DNA from: Streptomyces cinnamoneus
GTDB lineage: Bacteria > Actinomycetota > Actinomycetes > Streptomycetales > Streptomycetaceae
DNA: 64,000 bases
NCBI RefSeq assembly: GCF_014650495.1
Contig: NZ_BMVB01000006.1
Span: forward strand, 124,001 to 188,000
Direction of reading: 5' to 3'
A program made the translations under genes and the position numbers. The notes beneath the pieces are model-generated. The model was not told the origin of the DNA, did no database searches, and saw nothing but the letters and a program-made list of their open reading frames with translations. Below, in pieces: positions 38,777 to 47,314 of the stretch; the first letter of the stretch is position 1, and each line of letters begins with the position of its first letter.

Positions 38777-41122
38777 GTGTCCCGATCCACCACCCTGTGC
38801 AGATCCCTGCTCACCACCGCGATAGCGGTGACCCTCTGCGCCACGGCCGTCCAGGCCGGCCACGCCGACCCGGCCTCCCCCGCCCCGGCCTCCGCGGCCG
38901 CCGGGGCCGCGCGCCAGGATCCGCCGGCGCCGAACCCCTTCGACGAGGTCACCCGCCTGGCCAACGCCCCGAAGCCGGTCACCGAGGACCTCACCGCCCC
39001 CGGCCGGCTGAAGGACGGCCGCATCCCCGGGGCCCTGACCGCCACGCCGAAGCCCACGCTCGGCACACCGCGCGCCACGGTGGGCGGCGCCGCCGTCCCG
39101 TGCACCCTCGACGGCGTCAGGGGCCTGGGCGCCGAGCAGTTCGCCGACTTCCTCGCCGACCCGGCCGTCACCGCCGACGGCTGTCTGCGCACCCTGATCT
39201 GGACCTGGGACCAGCGGCTGGTGCCCGTCATGTCCAGGGCGCACGTCCAGGCCGTGTCCCGGCGGATCGAGCGGCTGGCCGGCGGGCACGACGGGAAGAA
39301 CGGCAGCCACCTGCTGGAGATGTTCACCTACCTCCACGCCGTGGCCTACCACGACTTCTCGCACGACGAGATCGACCTCGGCGACGCACCGACCGTGGAG
39401 GCCATCCGCCGCGCGGTGGCCGCGTTCGGCTCGGCCGCCCGCACCTTCGACGTCACCCGCTCCAACGCCGAGACCCTGCGCGAGGCCCTCTACGCCGCCA
39501 GCTCCCCCGGCCTGCGCCAGCATCAATTGCCACTGGTCAAGCGGGTCCTGGCGACCATGGACGCCGCGCACCCGGACACCGCCAAGGACACCTCCTGGGC
39601 CGGTGCCGCGCTCGCCGCGCTCTCCCTGAACTACCTCGGCGTCTACACCGGCAACCACGACACCGCCTTCCACGCCGCCGTCACCGCCGACCCCTCCTAC
39701 CGCGCCGCCTTCAAGTCCTTCGCCGGCCACACCCACCTCAAGGACACGGCCAACGCCTGGGTGGTGCGCGACGCCGTCGGCGAGTACGGGCGGATGGGGC
39801 AGATCGACGCGATCAAGAGCGAGATCACCACCGGCCTGGGCGGGCTGCTGGACACCGTCGTCCGCAACTTCGGCCAGGGCAGCCAGCCCTGGGGCAAGGT
39901 CGTCACCTGGCTGAACGAGTTCGGCGCCTGCAAGCAGTACGGGGTGTGCAAGGCGGACATCGAGCGCCGCCTCTTCCCCAGCACCTACGCGTACGACAAC
40001 GGCGCCATCAAGGTCCGCACCGCCCTGCCGCGGGCCACCGTCGACAAGCTCTACTACGCGAGCAAGCAGGTCAAGGCCCAGTTCCACCGGGTACTGGGCA
40101 CCGAGCAGCCGCTGGCGGGCGACACCAACACCACGCTCAACATCGTGCTGTACGCCTCCCGTTCCGACTACGAGATCTACCACCCCCTGCTCACCGGCAT
40201 GGGGACCAACAACGGCGGCATCTACATCGAGAACGGCGCCACGTTCTACACCTACGAGCGCCGGGTCCCGCAGGACTCCACGCTCACGCTGGAGGAGCTC
40301 TTCCGCCACGAGTACACGCACTACCTCAACGGCCGCTGGGCCGTGCCCGGCCTCTTCGGCGAGGGCCCGTGGTACCAGGGCGACCGCACCACCGCGATGG
40401 ACGAGGGCACGGCCGAGTTCTTCGACGGCGCCACCCGCGACGACGGCATCAGGGTCCGCAAGTCCCTGGTGCAGAGCATCATCAACGACACGGCGGGCGG
40501 CACCAAGCCGCGCATGAGCGTGTACGAACTGCTGCACGCGGAGTACGACCGGGACGGCTTCCGCTTCTACTCGTACGCCGGCACGTTCTTCGAGTTCCTG
40601 TGGTCGGAGCGCCCGTCGCTGCTCAAGGAGATGTACGGCCACCTGCGCGCCGATGACGTGGCGGGCTTCGACGCCTGGCGGGACCGGCTCGGCCGGGACA
40701 CCGGCCTGCAGCGCGCCTACGACACCTTCCTCGACCGGCAGATCGCCAAGGTCAAGGACCTGTACGTGCCGGACACGACCTTCACGCCCGTGGGCCGGCT
40801 GGACGCGGGCCATCCGGCGACGGTACGCGCGTCCTTCACCGCCACGACCGGCATGAGGCCCGAGTGCAGCACCAACGGCGCCCCCGAGCGTCCCCGGTTC
40901 CTCTGCACGGGCCGCGTCACGGCCAACCTGAGCGACCCGGGCAACACCGACATGGTCTTCAAGGACATGTCCGAGACGGTCGACTACTTCATCCTCGACC
41001 GCGCGAAGAAGGGCACCAACAACTTCGCCGACATGAACTGCTCCTTCGGCAAGGTCGACATCTGGTCCGACCGCCCCGCGGGAACGGCCGACTTCACCTG
41101 CGAGGGCCCGCTGCGCGGGTGA
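38777..41122 (+). CDS. Secreted M9-family collagenase
   Basis: 781 residues. Zinc gluzincin motif HEYTH at 511-515 with the third ligand Glu543 32 residues after the first His, the same spacing as in clostridial ColG. The N-terminal ~300 residues correspond to the M9 activator domain, and the last ~90 form a small Cys-containing domain in place of PKD/CBD repeats. A Sec signal covers ~1-27. Translation is placed at GTG 38777 (GGAG seven bases upstream, signal peptide follows at once) although the frame is open from 38642. It cleaves triple-helical collagen outside the cell, feeding the importer upstream. Confidence 0.9.
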   Translation: MSRSTTLCRSLLTTAIAVTLCATAVQAGHADPASPAPASAAAGAARQDPPAPNPFDEVTRLANAPKPVTEDLTAPGRLKDGRIPGALTATPKPTLGTPRATVGGAAVPCTLDGVRGLGAEQFADFLADPAVTADGCLRTLIWTWDQRLVPVMSRAHVQAVSRRIERLAGGHDGKNGSHLLEMFTYLHAVAYHDFSHDEIDLGDAPTVEAIRRAVAAFGSAARTFDVTRSNAETLREALYAASSPGLRQHQLPLVKRVLATMDAAHPDTAKDTSWAGAALAALSLNYLGVYTGNHDTAFHAAVTADPSYRAAFKSFAGHTHLKDTANAWVVRDAVGEYGRMGQIDAIKSEITTGLGGLLDTVVRNFGQGSQPWGKVVTWLNEFGACKQYGVCKADIERRLFPSTYAYDNGAIKVRTALPRATVDKLYYASKQVKAQFHRVLGTEQPLAGDTNTTLNIVLYASRSDYEIYHPLLTGMGTNNGGIYIENGATFYTYERRVPQDSTLTLEELFRHEYTHYLNGRWAVPGLFGEGPWYQGDRTTAMDEGTAEFFDGATRDDGIRVRKSLVQSIINDTAGGTKPRMSVYELLHAEYDRDGFRFYSYAGTFFEFLWSERPSLLKEMYGHLRADDVAGFDAWRDRLGRDTGLQRAYDTFLDRQIAKVKDLYVPDTTFTPVGRLDAGHPATVRASFTATTGMRPECSTNGAPERPRFLCTGRVTANLSDPGNTDMVFKDMSETVDYFILDRAKKGTNNFADMNCSFGKVDIWSDRPAGTADFTCEGPLRG

Positions 41123-41140
41123 CCCCTGGAACCGGCCCAC

Positions 41141-41165
41141 GGGCCCTCCCGTCCGGGGAGGGCCC
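41141..41165 (+). terminator. Collagenase terminator
   Basis: GGGCCCTCCC (41141-41150) pairs perfectly with 41156-41165 across a 5-nt loop, 19 bp after the collagenase stop. Confidence 0.7.
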
Positions 41166-41339
41166 GCCCGGGCCGGCCGGCGTTCCGTCGCACCCTCGCC
41201 TTCACGTCGCCGAAATCATCCCCTCGGCTCCTCATGGATCGTCTATATCCGGCGGCGTTTCGCGGCCGCCGGATTATAGGTGCAGCAGAGCGGGTCCCGG
41301 CACGATCGATGCCATCGACCTTCTCGAAGTGGAGCGAGC

Positions 41340-43118
41340 ATGACGAAGTCCGTCGGCATCGACCTGACGCTCTCCGCACACTGGCGGGCGGACGACGGAA
41401 AGAAGTCCCCTTACCTACCGGAAGGTGTCCTGGAATTCGGCTGGCTGGGGCATCTCGTATCCGCGCTGGAGCGGATTCCTGGATACCGCGCCCGGCTGTT
41501 CGAGGAGGGCGAACTCCCGCAGGCGCTGACGGACGTGGACGTCCTGCTGCTGCCCGTCCCGCGTGGCGCCGCCGATCAGGAGCTCCCTCCCGCCGAGTTG
41601 GCCGCGCTGCGCGCGTTCGTGCAGTCCGGGGGCGGCGTCCTGCTGTTCGGGGACAGTGCCCGGCCGGTCCCGGGCGCCGATGCCGTCCCCGTTCCCCTCG
41701 TGCCGGACGCCCTGCTCACGGAGGTCCTGGTGAGCGGCCCCCGGCCGGCGCCCGACTCCCATCTGCTGACCTACGGACTCGACGTCACCGCGGTCCCCGG
41801 CCATCCGGCCACCGCGGGCGTCTCCTCGGTCCACATCCACCGGGCCCGGGCGCTCGACGTGACGGGCGGCCTGCATCCCCTCGTCGTGGGCGCGGGGGAG
41901 GTCCTCGCGGCGGCAGGCGGATCCGGCGAGGGCCGGATCGCGGTGGCCGGCAACGGCGCGATGTTCTCCCTGCCGCACCTGGGCCGGGCCTCCAACGCCC
42001 GTTTCCTGGTCAACCTGGTGCGCTGGCTAGCCGGCGACGAGGCGGACGAGGCGTCCTCGGCCGAGGCGGCCCGGGACATCGCGGGCCGGCAGCGTTTCCG
42101 CAGCCGTACGTTCTCCCCGGAGCCGGACCTCAAGCGGATCCAAGGTCCGCACGTGGTGGACGTCAGCGAGAGCCGGCAGGTGTTCGAGGCCGTCGCCGCC
42201 CGACCGCTGCCCGATCCCTACGAGGACCAGGACGCCTTCCTCGCCGAGGCGGAGCTGCGCTTCCACGAGCTGCCGCGCACCGTGCGCCAGGCCGTCATCC
42301 ACTTCACCCGGGAGCCGAACGACTACGGCGCCCTCCTGGTGAAGGGCCTGCCCGTCGACCCGCAGCTGCCGCCCACCCCGGCCGACCCGCGCGAGCGCGT
42401 GCACACCGACCGCAAGCTGGGGGAACTCTGGCTGGCGGCCTTCTCCTCCGCGCTGGGGTCGATCTTCGCCTACCAGCAGGAGAAGCAGGGGCTGCTGTTC
42501 CAGAACGTCTCCCCCACCCCCCACAACGCGACGAAGCTCTCCTCCGAGAGCTCGTCCCTGCTGCTGGACTTCCACACCGAGACGGCGTTCCACCCGCACA
42601 TGCCGGACTACGTGATGCTGCACTGCCTGCGCCCGGACCACGAGCGGGTGGCGAAGACCATCGTCTCCAACGTCCGGATGATCCTCGGCGAGCTGTCGCT
42701 GCGCGACCGGGCCACGCTCTTCGAGCCGCTGTTCCGGACCGGCGTCGACTATTCGTTCGGCAGCGCCAACGGAACGCGCGGCAACGGACCGGTCCTTCCG
42801 GTCCTCTACGGCAGTCCGTACGACCCGCAGATGACGGTAGACCTTGATCTGATGGTCGGTCTCACCCCGGCGGCGGACCGGGCGCTCGGCAAGGTCCAGG
42901 AGGCCGTCAACCGCACCAAGCGCTGGGTGACGCTGGACCGCGGCGACCTGCTGATCGTCGACAACCGGCGCTCGGTGCACGGGCGTTCGGAGTTCACTGC
43001 CCGCTTCGACGGCCGCGACCGATGGCTGCAGCGCGCCTGCGTGGTGCGCGACCTCGCCCGGTCCGCCGAGGACCACGAGACCGGCGGCCGGGTCCTGACC
43101 ACGAGCTTCGCCGTATAA
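41340..43118 (+). CDS. Two-domain protein: GATase-like N-terminus plus Fe(II)/2-oxoglutarate oxygenase (clavaminate synthase-like)
   Basis: 592 residues. Residues ~1-235 look like a glutamine-amidotransferase-fold or ThuA/DUF4350-like domain: an alternating hydrophobic core VDVLLLPVPRG, GGGVLLFGDSA, IAVAGNGAMFSLPHL and VNLVRWLAG, with no catalytic Cys triad seen. Residues ~260-592 match the clavaminate synthase/arginine (VioC) and asparagine (AsnO) oxygenase family, with iron ligands His412 and Glu414 (DFHTETAFHPH) and His547 (RRSVHGRSEF), and Arg561 for 2-oxoglutarate. The HxE, rather than HxD, motif is typical of VioC/AsnO. Start ATG 41340. Probably hydroxylates an amino acid; substrate unknown. 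Confidence 0.78.
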   Translation: MTKSVGIDLTLSAHWRADDGKKSPYLPEGVLEFGWLGHLVSALERIPGYRARLFEEGELPQALTDVDVLLLPVPRGAADQELPPAELAALRAFVQSGGGVLLFGDSARPVPGADAVPVPLVPDALLTEVLVSGPRPAPDSHLLTYGLDVTAVPGHPATAGVSSVHIHRARALDVTGGLHPLVVGAGEVLAAAGGSGEGRIAVAGNGAMFSLPHLGRASNARFLVNLVRWLAGDEADEASSAEAARDIAGRQRFRSRTFSPEPDLKRIQGPHVVDVSESRQVFEAVAARPLPDPYEDQDAFLAEAELRFHELPRTVRQAVIHFTREPNDYGALLVKGLPVDPQLPPTPADPRERVHTDRKLGELWLAAFSSALGSIFAYQQEKQGLLFQNVSPTPHNATKLSSESSSLLLDFHTETAFHPHMPDYVMLHCLRPDHERVAKTIVSNVRMILGELSLRDRATLFEPLFRTGVDYSFGSANGTRGNGPVLPVLYGSPYDPQMTVDLDLMVGLTPAADRALGKVQEAVNRTKRWVTLDRGDLLIVDNRRSVHGRSEFTARFDGRDRWLQRACVVRDLARSAEDHETGGRVLTTSFAV

Positions 43119-43123
43119 CGGTC

Positions 43124-43160
43124 GGACGGCCGCGGCACCGTGCGGGTGCCGCGGCCGTCC
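43124..43160 (+). terminator. Perfect 16-bp terminator hairpin
   Basis: GGACGGCCGCGGCACC (43124-43139) pairs with 43145-43160 around GTGCG, five bases after the oxygenase stop. Confidence 0.8.
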
Positions 43161-43312
43161 AGTACGCGGGCAGGGCCGGCCATTCCCTGCGTACCAGCCG
43201 TTCGACGTCGGCAGCGGCGGCGCGGCCGGGGTCCGCGAGGCCATCCCCACGTCCTCCGGGCGCAGCAGCTCCCGCTCGGCCACTTCCTCACCGACGGGCT
43301 CCGGGTGGCGTG

Positions 43313-43346
43313 CCGCCGCCCCCGGCGAGATGGCCGGGGGCGGCGG
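43313..43346 (-). terminator. SARP gene terminator
   Basis: CCGCCGCCCCCGGC (43313-43326) pairs perfectly with 43333-43346, loop GAGATG, ten bases past the SARP stop. Confidence 0.75.
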
Positions 43347-43355
43347 ACACGTGCG

Positions 43356-44192
43356 TCAGCGGCGGCGCCTCCGGACCGGCGGCGACGCGTGGTGGCGCAC
43401 GCCGACGGCATGCGCGCAGCGGCCGAAGCGGGCTCCGGTCCTGACGGCGTGGTGCTGTTCCACGGTGCCGGCGATGATCGCCTGGTAGGCGTCGGCCAGC
43501 GCCGGGCCGGGGTCGATGCCCAGTTCCTCGGAGAGTGCGCGCCTGCCGTCGTGGTACACGGCGATGGCGTCGGCCTGCCGGTCGGCCCGGTACAGGGCGG
43601 TCATCAGCTGCACCCGCAGCCTCTCGCGCAGCGTGTGCTGGGCGATCAGGCCGGTCAGCTCGGGGACCAGCTCGCGGTGCAGCCCGCGGGCGAGGTCGGC
43701 CTCGATGCGGCTTTCGAGCACGGCGGTGCGCCGCTCCTCCAGCTGCGCCGCCTCGGCCGCGACCAGGTACTCGGTGGCGTTGGCCAGTGCCGGCCCGCGC
43801 CACAGGCGCAGCGCGGCGCGCAGCGTCGCGGCGGCGGTCTCGTGCCGTCCGGAGCGGAGTGCGTCCTCGCCCCGGGCGGCCAGGCGCTCGAACTGCACGG
43901 CGTCGATGCGGGTGCGGGGCGCAGGATGGAGCGCATAGCCGTGGTGTTCGCGGACGATGTCGACCGCAGGGCCGAGCCGGTTCCGGATCCTGGAGACGTA
44001 GGTGTAGATCTGGGCGCCGCTGGTCGAGGGCGGGTCCCAGTCCCAGAGCAGGGCGCGTAAGCGGGAGTCGGGCACGACGCTCCCGCCCGCGAGGACCAGC
44101 GAGGCGAGCACGGTGTGCAGCTTCGCCCCGGACAACGCGACGCGGGAGGCTCCCCTCCGCGCCTCCACCGGACCGAGCACCAAGAGTTCCAT
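43356..44192 (-). CDS. SARP-family transcriptional activator
   Basis: 278 residues: OmpR-like winged helix (~1-90: LVLGPVEARRG, LSGAKLHTVLASLVL, RLRALLWDWDPPSTSGAQIYTYVSRIRNRLG) followed by a bacterial transcriptional activation domain (~95-250: DAVQFERLAARGEDALRSG, LRERLRVQLMTALYRADRQADAI, LGIDPGPALADAYQAI). This is the small, stand-alone SARP type (ActII-ORF4/RedD size) that switches on linked antibiotic clusters. GGGGGAG lies five bases before ATG 44192; the frame itself extends to 44249. It converges on the oxygenase gene, its most likely target along with those at 46.5-48.7 kb (inference). Confidence 0.9.
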   Translation of the reverse strand: MELLVLGPVEARRGASRVALSGAKLHTVLASLVLAGGSVVPDSRLRALLWDWDPPSTSGAQIYTYVSRIRNRLGPAVDIVREHHGYALHPAPRTRIDAVQFERLAARGEDALRSGRHETAAATLRAALRLWRGPALANATEYLVAAEAAQLEERRTAVLESRIEADLARGLHRELVPELTGLIAQHTLRERLRVQLMTALYRADRQADAIAVYHDGRRALSEELGIDPGPALADAYQAIIAGTVEQHHAVRTGARFGRCAHAVGVRHHASPPVRRRRR

Positions 44193-44747
44193 GTCTCCCC
44201 CTGCCGTGCGTGACGGGTGGCCCGGGTCTGGGCCACCGCGTTCTGGCATGGACAGTAAAGATCCAATGACCTGCCTGTCGATTATTTGACATCTCTAGGC
44301 CAAGGGTGGTCATCACATGCCCAGGTGAATGCCCTGCCGCTCCACCACCTCCGGGGGTGGCGGCCGGCCATCCGGCCCCGATGCGATCCATCGGCGCCTC
44401 CAGGGATGGCACTTCTGCCGCGGCTCCAGGGGGAACCAAGGAATCTGCAGGTCAGGCGCACCATTGTCGGATTCGGATGGCTGATGGCCGTGACTTTGCG
44501 TGTGGGCCGGCCGGCTGCCGAGGCCATCGGTGCGGGCCACGTGCCGGCCGGATCGGGCACCGGGGAGGTGTCTGCCGGAGCGGTGGAGACATCGACTGGC
44601 CGTAACCCTGGAGCTACCGACGATCTTCGCTGCGCCCTTCCCTTGACAGGAAAATGTCCGCGCCTACCTGCAGACGGAACCGCGCGCCACCGCGACGGCG
44701 ACCGGACGACCGCCGTGCCACGTCATGTGCGCACCATCGCGCCGGGC
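44193..44747. other. Intergenic region, no gene recognised
   Basis: 555 bp between the SARP start and the DUF5709 stop. Base composition is more AT-rich near 44260-44300 (GATTATTTGACATC), where the SARP promoter is likely. Open frames exist on both strands but lack family motifs and codon bias. Confidence 0.5.
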
Positions 44748-45242
44748 TCAGGGCAAGGCGCCCTCCCCGGCTTCCTCCTCCTCTTCGAGACCGAACCCGT
44801 CGACGATGTGCATCGCGGCCTCCTCGGCCGAAGCGGCACCGCCGTCGATCCCGACGTCCCGGGCCACCACGTCGTTCGCGTGGTAGGGCGGCCCGTCCTC
44901 GGTGGCCACCACGCGCCCCGAGCGTGCGGCCCCCACCTCGCGATCGAGGGGCTCGCCGTCCGTACCCACCTGGTCGCCGATGCCGTCACCCTCGGGCACG
45001 GGGATGTCCGGCACCTCCTCGGCCAGGCGCTGGTCGAGGGTCTCCCCCTCGCGCTGCTCACGCACCGTCGTGCCGTAGTGATTGACGGCGAGGGGCCTCT
45101 CCGGCGGCGAGTAGCCCTGGTCCAGAACCACGTCGAGCCCGTCGCCGTCCAGGGCGTTCTCCAGGTCGAGGTCGTTCGGGTAGTCCTGGCTGTCGGGACC
45201 GACCGGTTGATAGACCTCGTCACCCATCTCTTCGTCGGGCAT
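44748..45242 (-). CDS. DUF5709 family protein
   Basis: 164 residues, strongly acidic. The pattern GDEVYQPVG, LDVVLDQGYSPPERPLAVN, GTTVREQREGETLDQRLAEE and VPDIPVPEGD is diagnostic for the actinobacterial DUF5709 family, whose function is unknown. No signal or membrane segment, so it is cytoplasmic. Residues ~95-150 hold a more variable second half ending in a Glu run. ATG 45242 is chosen because AAGGAG lies nine bases upstream; an ATG seven codons earlier overlaps that ribosome site. Confidence 0.82.
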   Translation of the reverse strand: MPDEEMGDEVYQPVGPDSQDYPNDLDLENALDGDGLDVVLDQGYSPPERPLAVNHYGTTVREQREGETLDQRLAEEVPDIPVPEGDGIGDQVGTDGEPLDREVGAARSGRVVATEDGPPYHANDVVARDVGIDGGAASAEEAAMHIVDGFGLEEEEEAGEGALP

Positions 45243-45478
45243 CACGGTGCTCTCCTTCATCGCCGGGGTTGTCCCGCGCCGGCCGCCACCCGCTTTTCGA
45301 ACATATGCTTGAGTGCGCCGAACGCCACGCGGCGGGAACGTTCGCAGCGTCGAGGGCGATACCTCAAGGATCACCCGCCTCCCGCGAGGCCGCAATGTTC
45401 CCGGCCGATACCGGCCACCGCCACCACATCGAGCGGGTGGCCGGCAACTTTTACGGGGCCGAGCGGGCGACGCGGGCG

Positions 45479-46054
45479 TCAGGAGAGCCGGCCGCCGTAA
45501 TCGGGCAGCTTGAAGCCCTTCTCGTAGAAACCGCCCTCGAAGTCGGTGGAGCGGTTGCCGAGGTTGGCGGTGATCGTGTGACCGCCGTTCGTGAGCTCTC
45601 TCCGGCAGCGCCTCTTCCCTTCACCCTTGCTTTCACCATGCGCGCGCGTGCATATCGCGTCCACCGGATAGCCGGCCTGCTTCAGCTGCTCCCGGGCCGA
45701 CGAGGACGACGTCCGGGCGGTGACGAAGAGCACGGAGACGTGGTGCTCGCGCGCCCACTGGGCCACCTGGAGGACCGGCTTGTTGGCATGCCCCGGGCGG
45801 TAGTGGGTTTCCAGTGCGGTGTTGTCGATGTCCAGCACGACGGCCGGCTTCCCGTGGCGCTCGGCGACCCGCTCGCGCAGCCAAGGGATCGCGGGGGCGA
45901 CGGCCTTCTTCACTTCGGCCTGCCAGGTCTCGTAGCTGGGCAGACCCGATTCCGGAGCGGCCTGCGCGGTGGTGGCGGCGCCCAGCGTCGCGGTCGGCAG
46001 CGCGACCGCGGCCAGCGCGGCGAGAACGGCGATGCGGTACTTCCTGACGGACAT
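45479..46054 (-). CDS. Secreted HAD-superfamily acid phosphatase (class B-like)
   Basis: 191 residues. Signal peptide ~1-33 (RIAVLAALAAVALPTATLGAATTAQA). HAD motif I is VVLDIDNTALETHY with nucleophile Asp and acid/base Asp, motif II is VLFVTARTSSSS, and the C-terminal Asp region reads LGNRSTDFEGGF. This is the acid-phosphatase (HAD subfamily IIIB) type, probably a secreted, broad-specificity phosphomonoesterase. Start ATG 46054. Intrusive relative to the presumed biosynthetic genes on both sides, and divergent from the dioxygenase gene. Confidence 0.87.
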   Translation of the reverse strand: MSVRKYRIAVLAALAAVALPTATLGAATTAQAAPESGLPSYETWQAEVKKAVAPAIPWLRERVAERHGKPAVVLDIDNTALETHYRPGHANKPVLQVAQWAREHHVSVLFVTARTSSSSAREQLKQAGYPVDAICTRAHGESKGEGKRRCRRELTNGGHTITANLGNRSTDFEGGFYEKGFKLPDYGGRLS

Positions 46055-46529
46055 CGGATCCTGTCCCTTCCGTGTGTTCAACGTGTCGGTCAGAAAGGTC
46101 AGCACCGCAGAGGGAAGCCCGGGCGAATGAACGATGGCCCCGACATGAAGCCGTTCTGAGCCTTGGCCGATGGCGCAAAATCATCCACCCGGCCGAACCT
46201 CGGCCGCGGACAGCGGCCAGCCACGGAGCGCGCCACCCCTCCCGTGACTGCTCCAGACCGCGCTGATGGCCCATCAGCTCACTTTAGTAGCCCGTAATTT
46301 CAGCCATCACGCCTGTGATCTCCCTCTCGCACACGGGTGTGGCGTCCGGCCTTGTTCCACGGGCGACCGCCCTGCTTTGATCTTGGTGCGAACCGCCGGT
46401 CCGCCGGCGGACCGCACCATCTCGCCAAGGAGGGGACCGCCTCCCCGGAGGTCCGCCTCCCGAGAACCCAGTGACCGACCACCACGGAACCGACACCGGT
46501 CCGCACCGCGGATCGAACAGGAAGACCGG
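46055..46529. other. Divergent promoter region with imperfect hairpin
   Basis: 475 bp with no convincing gene. It contains an AT-richer tract near 46275-46300 and, at 46385-46418, an inverted repeat with 15-nt arms (two mismatches) starting GGTGCG and ending CGCACC. That element sits 111 bp before the dioxygenase start and could act as an attenuator or a binding site. Confidence 0.4.
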
Positions 46530-47237
46530 ATGAACCACGTGTCCGACGTACCCGAACAGCCACCGCCCTTCGTCCAGTTCGGCCCCGAGGTGCTGACCGG
46601 AGCATGGGAGACGGTGCCCGTGAGCGCCGTCAAGGAATTCACCGAGTCGTGGAACGACCTGCCCGCCGACGGGCACCTGCCCACCGACGTGCCGTACCGA
46701 TTCCGCCGCTACAGCACCTTCCGCCTGGCGGCCGGCGGGCTGGAGAGGCTCCCGCACACCGCCTTCTTCCAGGACGCGGACGTGAACGCGGTGAACGGCG
46801 GAGTGCACCGGATGTTCGCCCCGCTGGAGGACTCCGTGGCGGCCGGACCGGTCCTGAGCGCGATCGTGACCACCCTGTACGAGCGGATTCCCGGCAGCAC
46901 CGCGGGGATCGACACCTGCGGCGTCCACCAGATCCGGGTCGTCGCCACGGCCGACGCCGAGGGCAACCCGGCGCCGGAGGGCGTCCACCAGGACGGGCAC
47001 CACTACGTGGGCCAGGTCCTGATCCAGCGCGACAACGTCCGCGGAGCCGAATCGATCCTGTACGACCTGGAGCGCAGACCCGTCCACCGGGCCGTACTGA
47101 GGGAACCCTTCGAGACCATCCTGCTCGACGACCGGCGCGTGCTGCACGGCGTCACCCCGGTGACCCCGGCCGCGGATTCCCGCGCGGGAGTGCGCGACAT
47201 GCTCCTCGTCGACTTCTTCCCCGGACCGCACCGCTAG
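46530..47237 (+). CDS. Fe(II)/2-oxoglutarate dioxygenase of the free-amino-acid hydroxylase type (2OG-Fe_Oxy_2)
   Basis: 235 residues. Iron ligands His153 and Asp155 (GVHQDGHHYVG) and His206 (RRVLHGVTPV), with Arg222 as 2-oxoglutarate partner. Motifs and length match the 2OG-Fe_Oxy_2 family, which includes L-isoleucine 4-hydroxylase of Bacillus thuringiensis and related aliphatic amino-acid hydroxylases. AGGAAGA precedes ATG 46530. An ATP-grasp ligase gene follows 77 bp later, so the hydroxylated amino acid may be joined to another residue. Preferred amino acid not predictable. Confidence 0.85.
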   Translation: MNHVSDVPEQPPPFVQFGPEVLTGAWETVPVSAVKEFTESWNDLPADGHLPTDVPYRFRRYSTFRLAAGGLERLPHTAFFQDADVNAVNGGVHRMFAPLEDSVAAGPVLSAIVTTLYERIPGSTAGIDTCGVHQIRVVATADAEGNPAPEGVHQDGHHYVGQVLIQRDNVRGAESILYDLERRPVHRAVLREPFETILLDDRRVLHGVTPVTPAADSRAGVRDMLLVDFFPGPHR

Positions 47238-47314
47238 ACCGCACGCCCGGCAAGCCGGCCCGCGGCCACCCACCCCCACATGCCCTTCGGCCCGGTGACG
47301 AAAGGTGATCCGCC

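Noticed and set aside
43161..43312. Possible short minus-strand coding remnant (ELLRPEDVGMASRTPAAPPL)
   Set aside because: It lies between two terminators, has no ribosome site, and matches no family I recognise; chance GC-rich frame is as likely.
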